Origin: Serinus canaria
Lineage: Eukaryota; Chordata; Aves; Passeriformes; Fringillidae
Length of the DNA stretch: 64,000 bases
Reading direction: 5' to 3'
Assembly (NCBI RefSeq): GCF_022539315.1
Contig: NC_066333.1
Span: forward strand, 12,367,001-12,431,000
The translations under genes were made by a program, and so were the position numbers. Under the pieces are notes generated by a model, which worked only from the letters and a program-made list of their open reading frames with translations, did not search any database and was not told where the DNA came from. Positions 40,872 through 52,806 of the stretch are shown one piece after another (position 1 is the first letter of the stretch; each line of letters opens with the position of its first letter).

Positions 40872-41018
40872 CAGGGGGCATGGATGGATGTGGCTGATTT
40901 TGGGGTGAGCTTGGCAAGGGCAGGGGGCATGGATGGATGTGGCTGATTTTGGGGTGAGCTTGGCAGGGGCAGGGGGCACGGATGGATGTGGCTGATTTTG
41001 GGGTGAGCTTTGTCTGCA
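40872..41018. repeat. 49-bp minisatellite, about three copies
   Basis: Unit starts lie at 40872, 40921 and 40970, exactly 49 bases apart. Each begins CAGGGGGCA(T/C)GGATGGATG and continues with the first bases of the adjacent interspersed element (TGTGGCTGATTTTGGGGTGA). The third unit passes directly into the element at about 41010. The array therefore looks like tandem duplication of the junction between flanking DNA and the element edge, dating from after the insertion. The first two units are nearly identical, which suggests recent expansion or homogenisation. Confidence 0.85.
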
Positions 41019-41195
41019 AGGGAGGGACCTTCACTGTGTCAGAGTATGGAGAGTAAAGACACATGAATTTTTTTGTTTGGTTTTTTTGGAAGAAGAGCAA
41101 AAAGCTCCCAAACATTGTTGTACTGGTGAAGAGTATTGCTTGCTGTGAGAACTAAAGGGCTTAGTCTGTTAAGATTTTAAGAAGGGAGGTGACCT
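40987..41195 (+). mobile_element. Unclassified interspersed element, right copy of inverted pair
   Basis: This is the plus-strand counterpart of 39709-39924. It starts TGTGGCTGATTTTGGGG, runs through TTTGTTTGGTTTTTTTGG, and contains the 43-base block identical to the left copy (41126-41168). It ends clearly at GGAGGTGACC, with possible weak homology to about 41244. There is no reading frame of note. The first 24 or so bases are also present in each unit of the overlapping 49-bp minisatellite. A solo LTR is one possibility, given the TG terminus, but no primer-binding site, internal domain or target duplication could be verified. Confidence 0.6.
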
Positions 41196-42207
41196 TTTCC
41201 TTTCCACAAAGCACCTGCTAGCTGTCAGCACTGACTGCAATGCTCAGAGCCTTTATTTGGATTACTTCACCCCTGTGGCACACACCTTCCCCTCCACCAG
41301 CCCTTGGTGTTGTCACTGGTACCTGCCTGCCATGGGTCACCAGCACAATGCTCCTTTTCCTACCTCAAGGCATGGAAAGCTGGTGGGTGGTTCAAACAGC
41401 CAGGGGAGGAAATAATGCTGTGAGCATCACTGGGTCTAAGTTCCTGTCCTGGGGGCTTGTTCTGTTATTCAGAGAGCAGCAGCAAGCAAAGGATGAAAAC
41501 TGAGCAGTAACCTCCCACCTCCATCAGACAAATAGACTCATTTTCCCCTTTTTTATAATTAGCTCCTCCAGTTTTATGGCAGAAGGGGTGCAGGTGGGGG
41601 CACATCCTACAACAAACAACATCACAGGGAATCTGGTGTGATTGGAGGAGGGCAAGAGCAGGACAGTAAAACAGAGAGCTTTACCAGGAGCTCCTCCATG
41701 CACACCCAAGGCCTGCAGTGACACAGAGAGCGCAGAATTATCCCAGCACTGCCCTGGGAGCCTCTCCCAAGGTGTTGCTTGCTCATGCAAAGAGCCCTCA
41801 TGTTTATGCATCACACACCTGCACACACTCACACGAGGTGTGGCACCTCTAGGTGTGGGGTGGCCCAGGGTAGGGGTGAGCTGCCCGGGCAGGGCTGTGG
41901 CACAGCAGGCAAGCTGGGCACTCCCAGCCCCTCTGCTTGTCCCAGCACCTCCCCGGGCTCTGCCTGGCCCTGGGACACCGTGCTGGCTCTGAGTCACCTC
42001 CTCAGCAGCTGCAGGGCAGGATGGGGTGCCCAGGATGGCACCAGGACACTGCAGGACTCCTGCTCTGGGCAGGAGCACCAGGCAAGGGGTGACACCAGGA
42101 CCCTCCTGCATCTCATCCCTTGTGACAGGAGTGCTGCACAGCACCCAGCGAGGGGAACAGCACCTTTACAAGGAGCCTTTTTGACTAATTCTGAGAACTC
42201 TTACTGA

Positions 42208-42242
42208 TCTCTTTCTTTCTCCCTCCTCTCTCTTCCTTTAAA
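42208..42242. repeat. Polypyrimidine tract
   Basis: About 33 bases that are almost all C and T (CTCTTTCTTTCTCCCTCC and onwards). A purine/pyrimidine-asymmetric simple tract. No downstream AG-bounded exon was found that would make it a splice-acceptor tract. Confidence 0.6.
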
Positions 42243-42479
42243 TTTGCCCTGATGTTTTTCATTCGTTGCAAAGGGGCAAAAGTTCTGGTGATCTTTTGGG
42301 CAGACACACACAGTGCAAAGTCCTTTACAAATATAAAACCAATTTACTGAAAACTACTGCATAATTATTGAATGGGAGAATATTTGAAGAAATGTGATTT
42401 CAATGTGACTTTTCAGGTAATTAGAGGAAGATTCCTCAAATAACTTTCATTTCTCATTGAAAAGATATTGTCAAAATTT

Positions 42480-42720
42480 TCTGAAGTATTTCCATTTTAT
42501 TTTGTTTTAGAATAGTGGCATCTTTAACACACTAATAAATCTTAATGCAAGACTGTTTCAAATGTAATTGTACTAGCTGTAGGCTACATTACAGGTGTCC
42601 TTTCAGACACTTTAATGTGCTGTATTTACATCTTGCTGCATCAATTGTATGGCTATTGTAAACTTTATATTATGCAAGGTGTGTAATTACACAGCCTCCC
42701 CAGCTCCCATCACAAGTGCA
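42480..42720. promoter_or_regulatory. Candidate conserved noncoding element
   Basis: About 240 bases of complex AT-rich sequence: ATCTTAATGCAAGACTG, AATGTAATTGTACTAGC, CACTTTAATGTGC and TATTATGCAAGGTGTGTAAT. It has no simple repeats or open frames. It has the texture of a deeply conserved enhancer and is among the stronger candidates in the window, though this is unproven. Confidence 0.3.
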
Positions 42721-44169
42721 CACCTGGCCTGCTTCTAACAAGCACATTCCTTCTCAAAATGACTACGTAATTAGAAAATTCCACTTCTCGGCCACAGCTC
42801 TGTGCTCAGCACACGTAGATTTCACTGTGAACTCAGTTTCCATTTCTCTCACAGGGTCACTGGCCACGCTGTGAGCTGCTCATTGTTTTTAATCCTAACG
42901 TGACCTTTACACTAAATACAAAAAACAACCTTGGGACTGAAAAGCATGGCATGGTGTCATGAGCACAGAGAATGATTTCAATGAGCCCAGCGCTGTTTGA
43001 TCAGGGACCAGTCCTCCCAAGGTGCTGAGTCCTCATTTCCTGCAGGTCCCACACTGCAGTCTGTAGTGTCCCAATTAAAATCAGAAAATGAGGCATTTAA
43101 AATCCCCTTGGAGAACTCTCACTTTGAGAGTTTCCAGCTTAAGATGTTTTGCCACACTTATGAGTCTCTTATAGGGAGACCTTCAAAACTTTGTTTTCCT
43201 GCATTCACACACACATAAAACCAAAACTGCCAAACTTCAGTGGAGAAACAGTGATAATTTATCACTGATTTACCCATCTGGGATTCATTAGAGATGTGTG
43301 TGAGCAGGGTCCACAACAGTAAATATGTTAATATCTGCTGCAAACAACAGGGAATACACTCTGGGTTCCTTCTTTCCTAGAAGGGAGAGGTCAGGAAACA
43401 CAGGGAAATTCACAGGAAGGTTCCAGGACTGGGAATTATTGGAAGTGCCAGCTCCTTTCACAAGTATTGTTGAGGACAGAATGGAGATAATTGTAAATCA
43501 TTACGGAAGAAAAAGAGAGAGCCAGATCCCAAGACCACAGAAATCCTTTGGAGAAAAAAACAAAAACAAAATCAAACCAACTAAAATAAATGCATAAATG
43601 CTTTCCCACACTCCTTTAATCAGAATTTCAGATTCATCTATGTGATCTGTGAAATAGTGGTTATCAGATTAAACCCCAAACTTCTCAGCTTAGTAACAGG
43701 CCCCATGAATTCACATGAATAAAGGGGCCAGATTTATAGGCAGATATTTTAATTCTGAAACAGTTAACATAACAGTCAAAGAGATGCTTGGTTACTGACA
43801 CAAAGGGAAGGCTATAATTGTAACATCTTTGCTCTAAGGTGAATAATTAAGTAGATTCCACTGACAAAAGGATGAGAAGACTGTGCCTCAGGACATTTAG
43901 TCAGTAGAACTGAGCAACAGGTTACAGGGAAGCAAACAAGGCTGTATTGAAACACAAACCTATTGAGACTCGATTATTTTCAATGCAGAACAAAAAATTG
44001 ATTCCTAAAATGAGCAGTCCTTGGGCAGCTTAATAGAATGAGGCAGAATGAACAAATTCAAGGTCACAGATATTGTTATTACAACTTTTTATGGCAGGGC
44101 ATTCTTTACTGTTTTATCCTCTTTTTCCCCTTGACTCTCAATTTCTTCACAACAAAGTTGGTAATATTA

Positions 44170-44189
44170 AATATATATATATATATATT
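44170..44189. repeat. AT microsatellite
   Basis: About nine to ten AT units in a row. Confidence 0.85.
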
Positions 44190-44654
44190 TATCCTATTCT
44201 TTAGTTAATGAAGTCCTTCAGTAAAGCTCAGCCATATTAATGAATAAGTTTTGCAGATTTGGCCCCTACTGCTGAAAGAGTAAAAAAAGCCAGCTACCTA
44301 TTTGCATCCAAAACTATTTTTCTTCATTGTAACTGAGAATTTAAGTATGCATAAATAGAACTGTAAAGTTCTGCTGTGAGAAAACCACTGAATTCCTGTA
44401 TGGTGATCCACCCAGAATTAAAGGAACTGCCTGGGTCTGTAGCATTTAGGTTAGGCTGGAAATCATCTCTCCACGGTGTTGGTGCAGACCAAAGGACAAG
44501 GAGATGATAAAGGACCTTTCCACCAAAGTCTTTGCATATTCTTAGCATTTATCTCCTTGCTGAGGCTGGAACCAACCCCTCTCCCAAAGGAATGAGGAGA
44601 TTCTCTCCTAATTTCTACCTGATTATCTCCTTGCCCTTCTACCTGATCCAAGCC

Positions 44655-44672
44655 TGATCCAGGCCTGGATCA
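44655..44672. repeat. Perfect 18-bp palindrome
   Basis: TGATCCAGGCCTGGATCA reads the same on both strands with no spacer. A partial copy (CTGATCCAAGCC) precedes it directly. It may be a dimeric protein-binding site or a chance palindrome. Confidence 0.65.
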
Positions 44673-47329
44673 CCCTGTGATGGCACCACAGGAGCCCATC
44701 TGAGGCTGCAGAGCTGTGCAGTGACACCTGAGCAGTGATCCAGCACCGTGATGCACAAACCACCCCCAAAAATCAGCCCCAGGTGTTTGATGTGCCAAAA
44801 CCCACCCTCCAGGGAGGAGGGTTTCCAGCTGCAGAGCCACTGGAAGTGGTGCATGCCCTGGAGAGCCAGGAGTTCTGCTCTCAGAAACGACCTAAAGCCA
44901 GGCTGATGTCACCTTGTCTTGTCTTTCTGTCATCTGGGGGAGGGGGCAGGATGTGGCTCTTGGATGGCACTCAGTGAACAGCTCTGATGAGGCCTGGGTG
45001 GCAGACAGGGCCAGCACACACACAGCATTCCAGGAAAGGATTATTCAATATTCACATCCAGACAGCCCAGAATCCTGGGGACACGCAAGGCAGGAAACCA
45101 AGAGAAGGACTGGATGGGCTGGCCCAACTTCCATCCAGCAGGACTATCATCTTAAAAGAATGATTTTTAAGCTTTGCTTTTCCATCTCCTATTAATTTGT
45201 TTGACATGACCTTATCAGGACTCTGCTAGTTATGTTCTGCTTTCCTTATGTAGTTGTTTTCAACAAAGTGAAACTGCATATAGTTGTCTCCTTCTGTTAT
45301 GCCTTCACTTCTGCAGGGCTGAAACATTAAAACAATTTGAAAGATATGACAACGAAGTTCCTCAGTACAGTGAGCATGTGGATTGATATGTTTTGATTTT
45401 TTTCTTTGGAGAACAAGACTTGTCAGTGCTCAACTAGAAAAGCTGCCAAATACATCATCATCTCTCATTCACTATGACCCAGGTGCTGTCAGCCCAAACT
45501 GACTGTTTTCAGTAAAAAGAAAAAAATTGTGTTGGGTGAGTTCAAAATGGATCCCAAGAGGTGCCAATTAGGAAGCATTTAAAGTGCAAATTCCAATGTT
45601 AATTCTCTGAGTTCATTTTCTCTGCGTCCATTACCAAATCCCCAGTTTAAAATTCACTTTACAGCTTAATTTTGTGCTACACAATCTGTTTCCTTCCTGC
45701 TCCACATACTCTTACAGTTGCACGTAGGACTAACAAATGCATTTAAATATTTGATTCGCTGCCATTAGCAAGAGAGAGGGAGAAGAAAAACTTAATGATG
45801 GATGATATGATAGGCTGTGCACAGAATGCCTTCATGCTATTCACTGCACATTATTATCAACATACCTCTTCCCATCATGTGCATTTTTTAGAGAACTAAA
45901 ACAAACAATGCCACTGAACCCAGAGAAGATTCCCTGGTAAGAGGGATTAAAGTCTATGGATCATATAAATGCTGTTGAGTGATCAGTTTTGTTCAAATCT
46001 TAACTGTTTATTTTGGTCCTGATTTTTCTGCAATAAACATCTTTACATTGAAATGTGGGGCTTTACTGCCTTGAAAGGAGCAGTGAAATGTAATAAACAT
46101 CCAAAACATGCTTTTATATACCTCAAAACCAGTCACCTAAATCACTAATCTAACCACTGCAATCATCAGTGTAGCAACTTAATCCTGGGAGAAATCCAAA
46201 TGGAAGGGTTGAAAAATATCTTTAAAACTCTCTGTATTTTAAAATGTGCTGTTTCCAATGCAAGGCAAGGGGTTTTTGTGAGGATGTTAATGCTCCTTTA
46301 CCACCTAGAAACAAAAAACCCAACTACAAAATGTGTATTCATTCTATTTTGCACATTTTGAAGGTTTTTTTTTGCAGCTTCTACTCAGTGGAAGACAACA
46401 AAATAATGAGCTGAGTAAGGGCCCAGTCTGGCACAGGAGGGGAATGACCCCAACCTGGACCTGCCACCAACATTAATGGAGAAATAGCAATAATTTATAA
46501 ATGATCCTGAAATCATGTTAGGAGGCAGCACATACAGCAATAACATCATCTGAACTAAAGGTGTTCCCACTTTTTACACAGGTTTTGAAGTCAGAGTGCT
46601 TTTCAAAGCATTTGGCTTGGATGGTTTATTTTGGCTAGAATAATATCAGAAAAAGCTAGCTTTTAACACCTGAATTTTTCCAATGGGAAACTAAACCAAA
46701 TCAGGCACCAAAGAAGAGAAACATTTGATGGCAATGGGATCATTCACATGCTTAAAAACAAGCATATGCACAAATGACTGCAGCATTGAAATTTTTCAAT
46801 ATTGAAGATATTATGTTTGATTACTTGCACAGGAACCCAGAGGGACTCTGTCCTCTACTCTTCATTAATAGCAGAATCCAGGGTGGGGAAAATCTCCCTT
46901 AAAAATTAAGCTCAAAAACCTCACAATCCAACTGAAGGAACCTCCCCTTCTGCACTGCCATTTTCTCTCACAATTATTCACTGCATCCACAATTTTTTAT
47001 GTTACTCAAACAATTTGCTTCACTTGCCTAAAGAGGCACCTTGGGGTTAAAGGGATGGTGCAGAACTCCATCTCCAGCTGTTCTTTGTGATGTTTGCAGA
47101 CGAAGACATGCCTAACCCTGGTGAGGAGATGGCACAGGCAGCAGTGCCAGCCCTGAGCCAGAGCTGTGACCAGGGCTCTGACACAGGAGGAAACCAGCCA
47201 AGAGAAGGAGAAACCACCACAGAGCAAACTTTAGAGTATACAATCACTCCCCAGGCACAGGTCAGACCAAATCTGAAGTGCTTGACCCCCTGTGTGTTTG
47301 GCCATCTCTGCTTGCTTGCCTTGCTCCAC

Positions 47330-47520
47330 ATTAGCAGTTCAATGACAGGCAAATTAATTAATTTCCCAGCATTTGGTGCAGCCAGTATTGCCCAGCCAAT
47401 GTGAGACCATTTGGTCAAACAGCATTTGCAATTTGCTTCTATATTTGGGCTGCTTGCCTGCAAAAGCCCACACATATATTTAACAAGGTCAGTGGATGAA
47501 TTTGGGCGAGTGGGGAGCAA
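47330..47520. promoter_or_regulatory. Candidate conserved noncoding element
   Basis: The block contains the palindrome AAATTAATTAATTT (47351-47364), a CCAAT box (CAGCCAATGTGAG), GCATTTGCAATTTGC and a TATATTTAAC motif. A minus-strand frame of 169 codons (47047-47556) covers it, but the translation is unrecognised. Regulatory sequence seems more likely than coding. Confidence 0.25.
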
Positions 47521-48654
47521 TTTCTGCCGTGGTGAGATGCAAACCTGATGAATCAAAGCAGTTTATTTCTCTTATACCTTAAAATGTAAAAACACACAGC
47601 CCTGAGAAACATCTTGTGAATCTCATTTCTACTGTAGTGTTTGTTAGAAAACAGTCTCTTTTTTTACCTTTTGGGAAAGGATATAAAAATATCAAATTTG
47701 ATCAAGATTTTGAATTTATAAAAGCAAAAAAGCCCTGGAAATTTCTTTCAACAGAAATATGGTTTACACTCAGTTTCCACTTTTCTCTTCTTGGATAAGC
47801 GACATCCCACAAAGAGAAACCAAAGAACAGCTGAAGCAGAAAAGCACTATACAGATAATTGTTTTGGTCTAATCCTACATCTAGACTCTGATGGAAGACT
47901 GAAGTCCCCTTGCGTGCAAAAGCCTCAGTAGCAATTCCAGTTTAATAGCCTAATTATTCTTAATTTTCACTTTCCTTGGATAAAGTATTTATTGCTACAA
48001 ACTGCTCCTGTAGCAATCAGCATCAGTTTGAATATCTATCAGCATATCTACATTTTTCCTTCAGAGCTATAAGTGTTGCACAAGATGCAACAAAAGAGAA
48101 TCAAAGATATGGTGCTATCAGGAAATATGTTTTCTTGAGTCCTTGGAAACTCAATTGAGTTTAAATTGCCTTTTTTTTTCTTTTTAAAATACTTTCCCTT
48201 CTTAAGGTTAAAACCAAGGTTCAGAAGGGTCAAACCTTTTCCTTTTTTTCAAGGCAGCAACTACTGACAGGAGCCCTGGTATTCAGGAGGGCTTCCAAAG
48301 GGTCTCCAGACGTGGCCCCCATTCTGCCTTGACACTGACAGGGGCACGGAGCACGCCACAAAATTCCACAACCAAAAAACCTCATTGCTGCACGACCCCT
48401 TCCTTCAGCACTGCTGGGGAAGTCAGCTCAGGAAGAAAATGAGTGTTGAAAAATTCATGGAGCACAGCCCCCTGCAGAGGGGTGGCTTTGGTACAGGAGC
48501 ACGAAACGTTCCCAAGCACCCAGGGATGGCAAAGTGTCCTGAATTCCAAGTGCTCTATCTCGGCTCTATCTCCACATGAGCTCTAGCCTGCAGAAACAGA
48601 ATTCTCTGTTCCATGGACAAGTTCCAGGAGCTGTTTCCGTGTGTGGTGAATGCC

Positions 48655-48795
48655 AAAACTGGGCCTAGTCGGCTGTTATTAAAATGTTGCTGTCAAGCTA
48701 TTAAACGCTTGAAAAGCCCAGAATTAAAAGAAGCTTTATGCATGTACTCCCCACGGTGCTTCTAATCGTGCCCTTGATGTCTGCAGATCCAGTTC
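48655..48795. promoter_or_regulatory. Candidate conserved noncoding element
   Basis: A complex block with GCTGTTATTAAAATG, GCTATTAAACGCTTG and CTTCTAATCGTGCCC. CpGs are retained (TAGTCGGC, AAACGC, CCACGG, ATCGTG) in otherwise CpG-poor DNA. It is a compositional candidate for constrained regulatory sequence. Confidence 0.25.
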
Positions 48796-50329
48796 CCTGA
48801 AAAATTTAGCTACAGTTTGTGTTTATAAATCATTGCTTTTAAAGGCTGCCACCACACCACCAAATCCAAGGCCTGGGTTTAATCTGCAGCTCGAGCAGGA
48901 GTGAGATTGTGCTCACAGATTGCAAAGCACTCTTCAAAGGCACTGCTGAACACAGGTGCTTTAGGGGACTGCTCCTCCCAGAAACAGGGTGTTTTAAAAG
49001 CATCCCAGCCTCCAGTTGGACCAGTTTGTACTGGGAGCCTGCAAGAAACTCCTCCTTCACCTGCATTGCCCCCATTCTACATCATTGCCATAAATTCCCA
49101 GGATGCGTTGGGCCAGCTTGCCACTATTCAGCAATCCAGCTACTGAAATGAATGGCTGAAAACACAGAATTTACTGCATCCAAAAATCTGCTTATCTTTT
49201 CGTTCAGTGAAAGCAATTTTTTCCATCTTTTCCTAAGATACTATCATTGCAAAAGACTTCTTGGTGTCTTTTTATTTCCATGTTCAATACCAACCCCTTC
49301 AAAGAATAAAAAACTGAAATAATAAAACCAATGCCAACATTCTTTTACTTGTCACAGAGCAGGTGACTTTCAGAGATAACTAGAGACACATCTACAAGGA
49401 AACAGAAAACAGGGTGAGCAATGCAACAATTGTCAGAGTGAAGGCACAGAAAGCAAAACCACAAAGATTTTAGGAAGTAGGAGTGAGTGATGGCATCAAA
49501 AGCATCAGAAAAATGAGGACAGGTGAGAGTACAGCAGCAATGGGGTCAGTCCCATGTGGGATCTAGGCTGGCTGCATCCCCTGCTCTGCCTCGTGGACAG
49601 AAGGAAAGCAAGGATGCAAAGAGCCAAGGATACAAGGGAAAAATAATCATCCTGCAATTGGCTGCTCACTAATGGAGCCCATTAATTAATGGCCACGGAA
49701 GGCCAGGTAATTTGTGGTCAGTGGTGTTCAAAAGATAAACATTCTAGACTGAATCAGCCATGTGGAATCCCTCCATGCTGGAGCCATCCTGGGGGGACTT
49801 CAGTGTTTCCAGGGAAAAGGGAACAATCCCAAGCACCCATCACTTCCAATGGCACCAACCAGGCTGAGGTCTCTGTCTTATTTCATCTGGACCAAACACA
49901 TAAAATATATAAAAAGTTTGCAGCTGTCTGGGGTATAAGAGGTGAGAAGATTTAGGGAGACTTCAAGAAATATCAGCAAAAGGCATATTTTTATTACAGA
50001 ATACTTGGAATAATCCAGATCAAGAGAAACCAATCCCAGCACAGACTTTTGCTAAAGGTGATTTTTAATCCTGTCCTCATCTAATCCTCCTGTGCAGAAG
50101 GAATCACTGGCAGGATGATAAATGCCCTGTTCTTCAGTGAGATCTGTGGGAGCATCCTGGAGAGGAAATCTCACGATCCCGAGGCAGACTGCACTTCATT
50201 CTCCTAATTCACAATTATTTTGTTCAAGTGTTTGATACAAGATAGAAAGGGTTTGATATCTAGAAAACCCTGCATGTAATGCCCTCCTGACAGATTATTA
50301 CATGAGTCTAATTGAATTTAGATCCTGAG

Positions 50330-50545
50330 ATATGCTGCTCAGAACTCGTTTGCATTTCACTAGAAATGAGATGATCATCTTTACACAGAAACTGTGACGC
50401 ATATTTTCATGCACATGAAACAAATACCAAAATATTCAGGTATTTGTGTGCTTTATTTGCATATAGTTGCTACCTCTGTGTAGGAACCAAGCAATTACTC
50501 TAACAGGTAATTATGTACTGACATGTAATTTGCATAAGAGGGCAA
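50330..50545. promoter_or_regulatory. Candidate octamer/homeodomain regulatory element
   Basis: This block has three POU octamer-like ATTTGCAT or TTTGCAT cores (about 50349, 50455 and 50528) together with GGTAATTATG (about 50507) and CAATTACTC. It also has a palindrome-like ATGATCAT. The concentration of ATTTGCATA and TAATTA motifs within about 200 bases is the densest I saw in the window. It fits an enhancer bound by POU and homeodomain factors. Function and conservation are inferred. Confidence 0.3.
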
Positions 50546-52783
50546 AAATATCCTGCAGTTCACTCATTCTGTAGATATTTGGGGCAAGAAAGCAAACAAG
50601 AGGTAGAAGAAAATCTGCATATTTGCCCAATGGACACAAGGAAAGAAAAAGGCAATTCCCATTGTTTTCCCATCAACAATTTCCCCTTTTCCCAGAAAAT
50701 GTATTTATTTTCCTGTTACTAAATTCTAAATAGCAAGAATAAACAAATGCAAAAAGGCAAAACATTGCTACTTTTATTTTTAGACCTTCTGTTAAATGTG
50801 AATCACAGCCTCTAATTATTGCAATTTTTGCTTAGTGAAAGAAAAATTTGTATACACATAGACCTTATAATTGATTCAAACAGAAACATTCTTTTTTACT
50901 CAAAAGGGAATATTTCTTTGAATTACAGCAATTATTTAACAAAGAAAACTGTCATTCTGGAATGAAAATCAATAACTTTAATTTTAAAAAAAAGAAAACA
51001 CTTCAGCTTTCACCACTCCTTTCCTTACTTTGTAGGATAAATTATCTGCCAAACCTATATTCATGCAAATTTTTGATTTCATCAAAATGTCAGGATTTAA
51101 ACACTTTACTGGGAAGAAAGCCTGGTTATGCATCCAATTCCTTTTCCAAACCTCATCTGTGGCTAAAAGATTCCTGGAACATCTTGCCCCAGTGCTAGTC
51201 ATTAGTGGGTCACTGCAGGCTGCCTACATTGCAAAAATTTATAATTAATGGGATATCTGAGATTTGGATCCAGAGTGTGGATGTTACAAAATACATCACA
51301 AGCGTTCATAAGCTTCATAGAGAGCTGCTTTGCTTGTCCTACAAGTCCTCCTTGAACTCCACCAAAATATAAATCAACTCCCAGGAAGTGAAGACAGTTC
51401 AGGTTTCTGGTATCTGACCATGGTGGGATTGGAATTGGCTCAGCAATAACACAACAAACTTAGCTCCTGGTATCCCTCACTTCCCACTTTCCTTGATATT
51501 TTCCTTGAACTTCCTTCCTCAAGTTCTTCTTATACTGTAGGGGAAAGTCTCTAGCAATTCATTTTCCCACTAGGGAATTCTGCTCTAAGATTAACTAAAA
51601 AGAGGATTATGGGGTTCTCTTACTTCTATCAGGCAGCACAATCCTATTTTACCTTTGTGAGAAAGCACTTTCCAACACACCTACAGCCAGCATTCAGGGA
51701 AAGGTGCAGCTTCTTTGGGAGACAAACCACTTAAACCAGCTCTCCTTACAGTGACATGGCAGAGACCTCCTTGGGACAGCAACCCAGTGTAAAACTGTGC
51801 TGAGAACTCAGGTACACAGCCAGCAGATAAATGAATACAGAGAATTGATGTTCAGTGGTTTTTTCTGTAGTATTTTAGGCAGCAGCTTGGATTTTTTGAG
51901 TGTCCCTTCCATGGCCTGCTGTGATTCCCAGTGGGACAGGACAGGGATTGTTTACCCCATTCCCTACTCACAGGTTACAACGCAGAGCAAGGCACTGCAC
52001 ACCTATCCCAGGGCATGGGAACCAGCCCTGCACTGCCTATGCTAAATCCCAGACATGTTTATCCTCTAATCCCAGGCTGGATAACAGCAAACAGCTGAGT
52101 CTCCATTAGTTGCCCAACAGGACAGGCCAATCATCACATGGTGCTTTTCACACCTGCTTCCCTCTCCTTTTATTTTTTTGGGAGGCATAATATTCAAACT
52201 AGAAGAATAAGGCAATGCTCTACACCATTTTAGCTGTTTCCTTACGTCTCAGGAAACATTTGATCTTTTTTTCCCCACTTATCAGACATTTTTTCTCTAT
52301 TTAATTCCATGTTAATCAGCTGATAAACCCAAGTTTGAAGGAAATATTAGGAAGTTTCTGAACTTCTCTCCAGAGAACTATCAGAAGCACTATATTTGTT
52401 TTTTCAGAATGATTTTTTAGTACACTTTTGCATAGCACTCTATAAAATGTTGGGTTTGTTCCCTCAGTGTTCCTTGTTTGTTTGTAAAGCCCTTCCCCAG
52501 CTTAAAGCACCAAAGCCAACAGTTTGTCACATGAATGTACCAAGAAGCAAAACACCTCCACAGGATTCTCAGCACTGCCAGACTTGTTTGGGACCTTCAG
52601 CACGTCCTCAGCCAAGCTGTGCCTCATTTTACTGAGCAGAACAAGAGGTGTAATCACAGAGTCTGCAGTCCCTTCTGGGCTCAGATGAAGAATTTGTCTG
52701 TGTTCCCTTCTAAACTGCTTTTTTTGGCAGAGCTTAAAATACAGAAATGAGAGTTTTATATGTTAACATAGCATGTGCCTGTC

Positions 52784-52806
52784 TATATATATATATATAT
52801 ATATAT
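52784..52806. repeat. TA microsatellite
   Basis: About eleven TA units in a row, followed by a degenerate TATATTTCATGTATATAC tail. It is likely to be length-polymorphic. Confidence 0.85.

Noticed and set aside
41524..42144. 206-codon minus-strand frame
   Set aside because: It is GC-rich with long plus-strand frames over the same bases. The translation is low-complexity in places and has no recognised motif or splice context.
42208..42242. Polypyrimidine tract as a splice acceptor
   Set aside because: No AG-bounded open exon with coding character follows it.
44324..44548. 74-codon minus-strand frame with protein-like composition
   Set aside because: Too short and without a known motif or adjacent exon signals.
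47047..47556. 169-codon minus-strand frame
   Set aside because: The translation is unrecognised and the underlying DNA looks like noncoding regulatory sequence with palindromic TAATTAAT.
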